Shown piece by piece: positions 6,307-9,771 of a stretch of 9,771 nucleotides of DNA (positions are counted from its first letter, which is position 1; each line of letters opens with the position of its first letter). Under the pieces are notes generated by a model, which worked only from the letters and a program-made list of their open reading frames with translations, was not told where the DNA came from and did not search any database. Origin of the DNA: Acetobacteraceae bacterium. GTDB taxonomy: Bacteria > Pseudomonadota > Alphaproteobacteria > Acetobacterales > Acetobacteraceae. Location of the stretch: contig JANXRT010000101.1 of NCBI GenBank assembly GCA_025356735.1, positions 1 to 9,771 of the forward strand, read 5' to 3'. Both the position numbers and the translations under genes were made by a program.

Positions 6307-7337
6307 GGATCGCGCAGATCATGGCGGGATCGCCCGCGGGCGGTGCCGAGCTGTTCTATGAGCGGCTGACGGTGGCGCTGCACCAGGCGGGGGACAGTGT
6401 ACTTGCGGTCATCCGCCGGGATCAGGGCCGGGCCGGGCGGCTGCGCGAAGCGGGCCTGGTGCCGATCGAGCTGCCGTTCGGAGGACCGTTCGATTTCACC
6501 ACCCGGCTGCTTCTCGGCCGGGCATTGCGCCGGTTCGCGCCGGAGGTCGCGGTCGCCTGGATGAACCGGGCGGCAAGGTTTTCCCCGGTCGGGCCATGGA
6601 AGCTGGTCGGGCGGCTGGGGGGCTACTACGATCTTCGCTACTATCGGCGCTGCGACCATCTGGTGGGCAACACGCGCGGCATTGCGGCGTGGATAGCGGC
6701 GCAGGGATGGCCAGCTCGGCGGGTGCACCATCTGCCGAATTTCACGCCGGATTTCCGTGGCGCCACGCCAGTGTCGAAAGCCTCGCTGGGCGTGCCGGAC
6801 GATGCGAAGCTGGTGCTGGCGCTGGGCCGGCTGCACGTCAACAAGGCGTTCGACGTGCTGATCCGCGCCCTGCCGCTTCTGCCCGGCGCGCATGCGGTGA
6901 TCGCCGGCGAGGGGCCGGAACGCGCGGCGCTGGAAGCCTTGGCGCGGCAGGAGGGCGTTGCCGACCGGATCCATCTTCCGGGCTGGCGGGCCGATACCGG
7001 CGCCTTGCTGGCGGCGGCCGACATGCTGGCCTGCCCGTCGCGCATCGAGCCGCTGGGCAACGTCGTGCTGGAAGCCTGGTCAGCCAACCGCCCCGTGGTC
7101 GCGGCGGCGGCGGATGGCCCTACCGAGCTGATCCGAACCGGACAGGATGGCGTGCTGGTGCCGATCGAGGATGCTGCAGCCCTCGCTGATGGCATTCGGC
7201 ACGCACTGGAAGATCGGGTCCACGCCACGGCCCTGGCGGCGGCCGGCCGGGCACGGTTCGAGGCCGAGTTCGCGGAACGGCCGGTGTTGGCGCAGTGGCG
7301 GAACTTTCTGGGTAACCTGAAGCGGGAGACGGCTTGA
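6303..7337 (+). CDS. GT4-family glycosyltransferase
   Basis: A 344-residue GT-B fold enzyme that moves a sugar from a nucleotide donor to an unknown acceptor, probably in surface polysaccharide or glycolipid synthesis. RIAQIMAGSPAGGAELFYERL (residues 2-22) is the N-terminal strand and glycine-rich loop. VLALGRLHVNKAFDVLIRAL (171-190) begins the donor domain and is followed by VIAGEGPERAAL (199-210). EPLGNVVLE (249-257) is the E-x7-E motif of GT4 enzymes. The TTG at 6303 is chosen because the conserved first strand begins right after it; the next ATG (6321) would remove that strand. There is no clear ribosome site before the TTG and an in-frame stop at 6228-6230. No transmembrane helix is seen. 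The stop codon is directly followed by the ATG of asnB, so the two are almost surely co-translated. Confidence 0.88.
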   Translation: MRIAQIMAGSPAGGAELFYERLTVALHQAGDSVLAVIRRDQGRAGRLREAGLVPIELPFGGPFDFTTRLLLGRALRRFAPEVAVAWMNRAARFSPVGPWKLVGRLGGYYDLRYYRRCDHLVGNTRGIAAWIAAQGWPARRVHHLPNFTPDFRGATPVSKASLGVPDDAKLVLALGRLHVNKAFDVLIRALPLLPGAHAVIAGEGPERAALEALARQEGVADRIHLPGWRADTGALLAAADMLACPSRIEPLGNVVLEAWSANRPVVAAAADGPTELIRTGQDGVLVPIEDAAALADGIRHALEDRVHATALAAAGRARFEAEFAERPVLAQWRNFLGNLKRETA

Positions 7338-9101
7338 ATGTGCGGCATTGCTGGAATGAGCCTGGCCCACAACGCGGCGTCACCCGATGCCGCGACGATG
7401 GACACGTTCGTGCGCGCGCTGGCCCATCGCGGGCCGGACGGGTCCGGCCACAGCGTCGTCGGCCGGGTCGCGCTGATGCACAACCGGCTGGCGATCATCG
7501 ATCTCGCCACCGGCGACCAACCGTTCTATGCCGGCTCGGCCGCCCTGGTCGGCAACGGCGAGATCTATAACTACCGGGAGCTGCGCCGCGGGCTGGAGGG
7601 GATAAACTTCTCGTCCAACTCGGACTGCGAACCCCCCCTGCATCTGTGGCTGCGAGACGGCCCGGCCTATGCCGAACACCTTCGCGGCATGTATGGCATC
7701 GCCATCCACGAGCGCGTGGCGCGGACCCTGACCTTGTCGCGTGATCCGTTCGGCATCAAGCCGCTGTATATTGCCGAAATCCGCGACGGGCTGGCTTTCG
7801 CCTCGGAGCCGCAGGCGCTGCTGGCGGCGGGGCTGGTCGAGCGGCGGGTGCGCGGCGCCACCCGCGACGAGCTGCTGCAATTGCAGTTCACCACCGGGGC
7901 GGAAACCATCTTCGAGGGCATCAAGCGCGTGCTGCCGGGCGAGACATTGACCTGCGCCGACGGCAAGATACTGGAGCGCCGCCGCCGCCAGGCGCTGCCC
8001 GAGGGCGGTCCGGAGGAGATCGACGAGGACGCAGCTCTGGCCCGGCTCGACCGCGCGCTGGAGGAAAGCGTCGATCTGCACCAGCGCAGCGACGTGCCGT
8101 ATGGCATGTTCCTGTCCGGCGGCATCGACAGCTCGGCGATCCTCGCTTTGATGGCGCGGCTGAACAGCTCGCCGGTGCTGGCCTACACCGCCGGCTTCGA
8201 CACGCCCGGCGTCGCCGACGAGCGCGCCCATGCTGCGACGGTCGCCAAGGCCCTTGGTGCGCACCACGAAACCATTGAGGTCAGCGAGGCGATGGTCTGG
8301 CGCCATCTGCCCGAGATCGTCGCCTGCATGGACGATCCGTGCATGGACTACGCCATCATCCCGACCTGGTTCCTGGCCCGGCGCGCCCGCCAGGACGTCA
8401 AGGTGGTGCTGTCGGGCGAGGGCGGCGATGAGCTGTTCGGCGGCTATGCCCGCTACGGCAAGGCGGCCAAGCCATGGTGGCTGGGCGGACGCGCGATGCG
8501 CACGCGCGGCGCGTTTGACCGGGTGGACGTGCTGCGCCACCGCCCGGAAGGCTGGCGCGACGGGTTCGGAGCCTCCGAGGTGCTGGCCGCGGACGGGGGC
8601 CGGACCCGGATGCAGGCGGCGCAGGCGACCGACATCGCCGACTGGCTGGCGCATGACCTGCTGCTGAAGATGGACCGCACCCTGATGGCGCACGGCGTCG
8701 AGGGCCGCACCCCGTTCCTCGATTCCGGCATCGCGGCGGCATCGTTTCGGCTGCCGGACCACCTCAAGATGCGGAAAGGTGTCGGCAAATATTTGCTTCG
8801 CCGCTGGCTGGAGAAGCATCTGCCGGTCGCCCGTCCGTTCGCGCCGAAGCAGGGCTTCACCGTGCCGGTGGGAACCTGGATCCGCGGCCAGGGCAGCCGA
8901 CTCGGGCCGCTGGTCGCCAACCAGGAAGGCGTGCGCGAGATCGCCCATCCGGAGAAAGTCGAGGCGTTGTTCCGCAACATTACCCGTTGGCGGCACGGTT
9001 TCGCGGCGTGGGAGCTGCTGTTCTACGCCTTGTGGCACCGCACCCACATCCAGGGCCTGGCACCCGAGGGCGATGTTTTCTCAACCCTGTCGGCGAGCTA
9101 G
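7338..9101 (+). CDS. asnB: Asparagine synthase (glutamine-hydrolysing), AsnB type
   Basis: A 587-residue, two-domain enzyme making asparagine from aspartate, glutamine and ATP in the cytoplasm. The N-terminal class II glutaminase domain starts with MCGIAG, whose Cys2 becomes the nucleophile after Met removal. It keeps Arg50 (HNRLAIIDL), Asn73-Gly74 (GNGEIYNYRELR) and Asp96 (NSDCEPPLHLW). The synthase domain has the ATP-pyrophosphatase loop SGGIDSS (260-266) and SGEGGDELFGGY (359-370), then KMDRTLMAHGVEGRTPFLD further on. All key residues look intact, so an active enzyme is expected. The ATG follows the glycosyltransferase TGA with no spacer; GGGAG in the end of that gene serves as ribosome site. 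Because AsnB relatives also amidate non-amino-acid substrates in sugar clusters, a role linked to the neighbouring glycosyltransferase is possible but unproven. Confidence 0.93.
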   Translation: MCGIAGMSLAHNAASPDAATMDTFVRALAHRGPDGSGHSVVGRVALMHNRLAIIDLATGDQPFYAGSAALVGNGEIYNYRELRRGLEGINFSSNSDCEPPLHLWLRDGPAYAEHLRGMYGIAIHERVARTLTLSRDPFGIKPLYIAEIRDGLAFASEPQALLAAGLVERRVRGATRDELLQLQFTTGAETIFEGIKRVLPGETLTCADGKILERRRRQALPEGGPEEIDEDAALARLDRALEESVDLHQRSDVPYGMFLSGGIDSSAILALMARLNSSPVLAYTAGFDTPGVADERAHAATVAKALGAHHETIEVSEAMVWRHLPEIVACMDDPCMDYAIIPTWFLARRARQDVKVVLSGEGGDELFGGYARYGKAAKPWWLGGRAMRTRGAFDRVDVLRHRPEGWRDGFGASEVLAADGGRTRMQAAQATDIADWLAHDLLLKMDRTLMAHGVEGRTPFLDSGIAAASFRLPDHLKMRKGVGKYLLRRWLEKHLPVARPFAPKQGFTVPVGTWIRGQGSRLGPLVANQEGVREIAHPEKVEALFRNITRWRHGFAAWELLFYALWHRTHIQGLAPEGDVFSTLSAS

Positions 9102-9107
9102 ACGGAC

Positions 9108-9771
9108 ATGGCAGCGCATTTCGACCTGATCCTCCGCCGCGGCATCGCCGTCCTGCCCTGGGGCGAGGAGGCCGCCGATATCGGGGTCAGAGATGGCCGG
9201 ATAAGCGCGATTGGGGTCGGCGTGGAGGCGTCCGCCGATCAGACCATCGACGCCGCCGGCCTGCATGTGCTGCCCGGACTGATCGATCCGCATGTCCATC
9301 TGCGCGATCCGGGCGACGCATTGGTGGAAACCATCCCGACCGGCACCCGCGGCGCCGTGCTCGGCGGGCTGTGCGCGGTGTTCGACATGCCCAACACCAC
9401 GCCCGCGATCACCGATGCCGCAACGCTGGCCTGGAAGCAGGACTACGTCGAGCGCGCCGCCTGGTGCGACATGGGGCTCTATGTCGGCGGCACGCGCGCC
9501 AACATCCCTGATCTGGCAACGCTTGAGGCCGAACCGGGCGTCTGCGCGATAAAGATCTTCGCCGGAAGCTCGACCGGCGACCTGATGGTGGAGGACGACG
9601 AAAGCCTGGAGCGGGTGATGCGCGCCGGGCGCCGCCGCATCGCCTATCACTCCGAGGACGAGTACCGCCTGCAATCCCGGAGAGCCTTGTTCAAATCGGG
9701 CGATCCGTATGCCAGCCACATGGAATGGCGCGACGAGGAAACGGCGTTCCTCGGCACCCGCAGGCTTATGG
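9108..9771 (+). CDS. Dihydroorotase-like amidohydrolase, N-terminal part
   Basis: Open from the ATG at 9108 to the window end (221 codons), so the C-terminus is missing. The fold is the metal-dependent amidohydrolase type. VLPGLIDPHVHLRDPG (54-69) carries the HxH metal ligands His62 and His64 and the substrate-binding Arg66. MPNTTPA (94-100) supplies the conserved Asn96. AIKIFAGSSTGDLMV (147-161) carries Lys149, the expected carboxylated bridging lysine. AYHSEDE (179-185) gives the next metal histidine, His181. The likely reaction is reversible cyclisation of carbamoyl-aspartate to dihydroorotate in pyrimidine synthesis. KIFxGSSTG resembles a dihydroorotase group that is separate from the PyrC/PyrB-linked enzymes, so a paralogue with another cyclic amide substrate is possible. 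It sits 6 nt after asnB, with only a weak ribosome site (ACGGA). Confidence 0.9.
   Translation, partial: MAAHFDLILRRGIAVLPWGEEAADIGVRDGRISAIGVGVEASADQTIDAAGLHVLPGLIDPHVHLRDPGDALVETIPTGTRGAVLGGLCAVFDMPNTTPAITDAATLAWKQDYVERAAWCDMGLYVGGTRANIPDLATLEAEPGVCAIKIFAGSSTGDLMVEDDESLERVMRAGRRRIAYHSEDEYRLQSRRALFKSGDPYASHMEWRDEETAFLGTRRLM

Noticed and set aside
5256..6974. A 572-codon minus-strand frame across ygfZ, the divergent gap and the glycosyltransferase gene
   Set aside because: It lies in another frame over two genes with clear family motifs. Long antisense frames are expected in high-GC DNA because third-position G/C bias removes stops; the translation is Arg/Pro/Ala-rich and has no motif.
7380..9047. 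A 555-codon minus-strand frame opposite the asparagine synthase gene
   Set aside because: It is wholly antisense to an intact asnB with all catalytic residues; the product is low-complexity in style and shows no recognisable domain.

Overview
The window reads as chromosomal DNA of a high-GC alphaproteobacterium, most likely Rhodospirillales and plausibly Acetobacteraceae. This rests on the strong G/C bias at third codon positions, on the family mix (HAD/UbiA-type prenyltransferase tail, YgfZ, a dihydroorotase-like amidohydrolase next to an AsnB-type asparagine synthase), and on a palindromic GC-rich intergenic repeat of a style I associate with that family. The assignment is an inference; no rRNA or other marker gene is present.

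Layout. Positions 1-314 hold the C-terminus of a UbiA-type membrane prenyltransferase (+). Positions 315-2464 are compositionally different: lower and uneven GC, falling to about 40% around 1980-2100. This stretch carries one multi-membrane-pass protein resembling GT-C/ArnT-like glycosyltransferases (1841-408, -) and about 620 bp with no convincing gene apart from a doubtful 62-codon ORF (2280-2468). It looks like an accessory insertion or rearranged segment whose right edge lies almost at the start of the next gene. Positions 2465-4429 carry two luciferase-like (LLM) flavin/F420-type oxidoreductases from different subfamilies in tandem (+). A cluster of three GC-rich hairpins (4441-4546) separates them from the convergent gene.

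Positions 6184-4549 (-) hold ygfZ (folate-binding Fe-S cluster maintenance protein) followed by a dienelactone-hydrolase-family protein with an intact Cys-Asp-His triad. Divergent from these, from 6303 to the right edge (+), is a tightly packed unit: a GT4 glycosyltransferase, an AsnB-type asparagine synthase starting on the base after the glycosyltransferase stop, and, 6 nt further on, a dihydroorotase-like amidohydrolase cut by the window end.

Most of the window is ordinary metabolism. The spots worth a second look are the low-GC insert and its junctions, the ambiguous N-terminus of the membrane protein, the small ORF overlapping the first LLM gene by 4 nt, the hairpin cluster, and the short leader ORF whose stop overlaps the TTG start of the glycosyltransferase. 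I did not see a clear new defence system, mobile element, CRISPR array or RNA gene.
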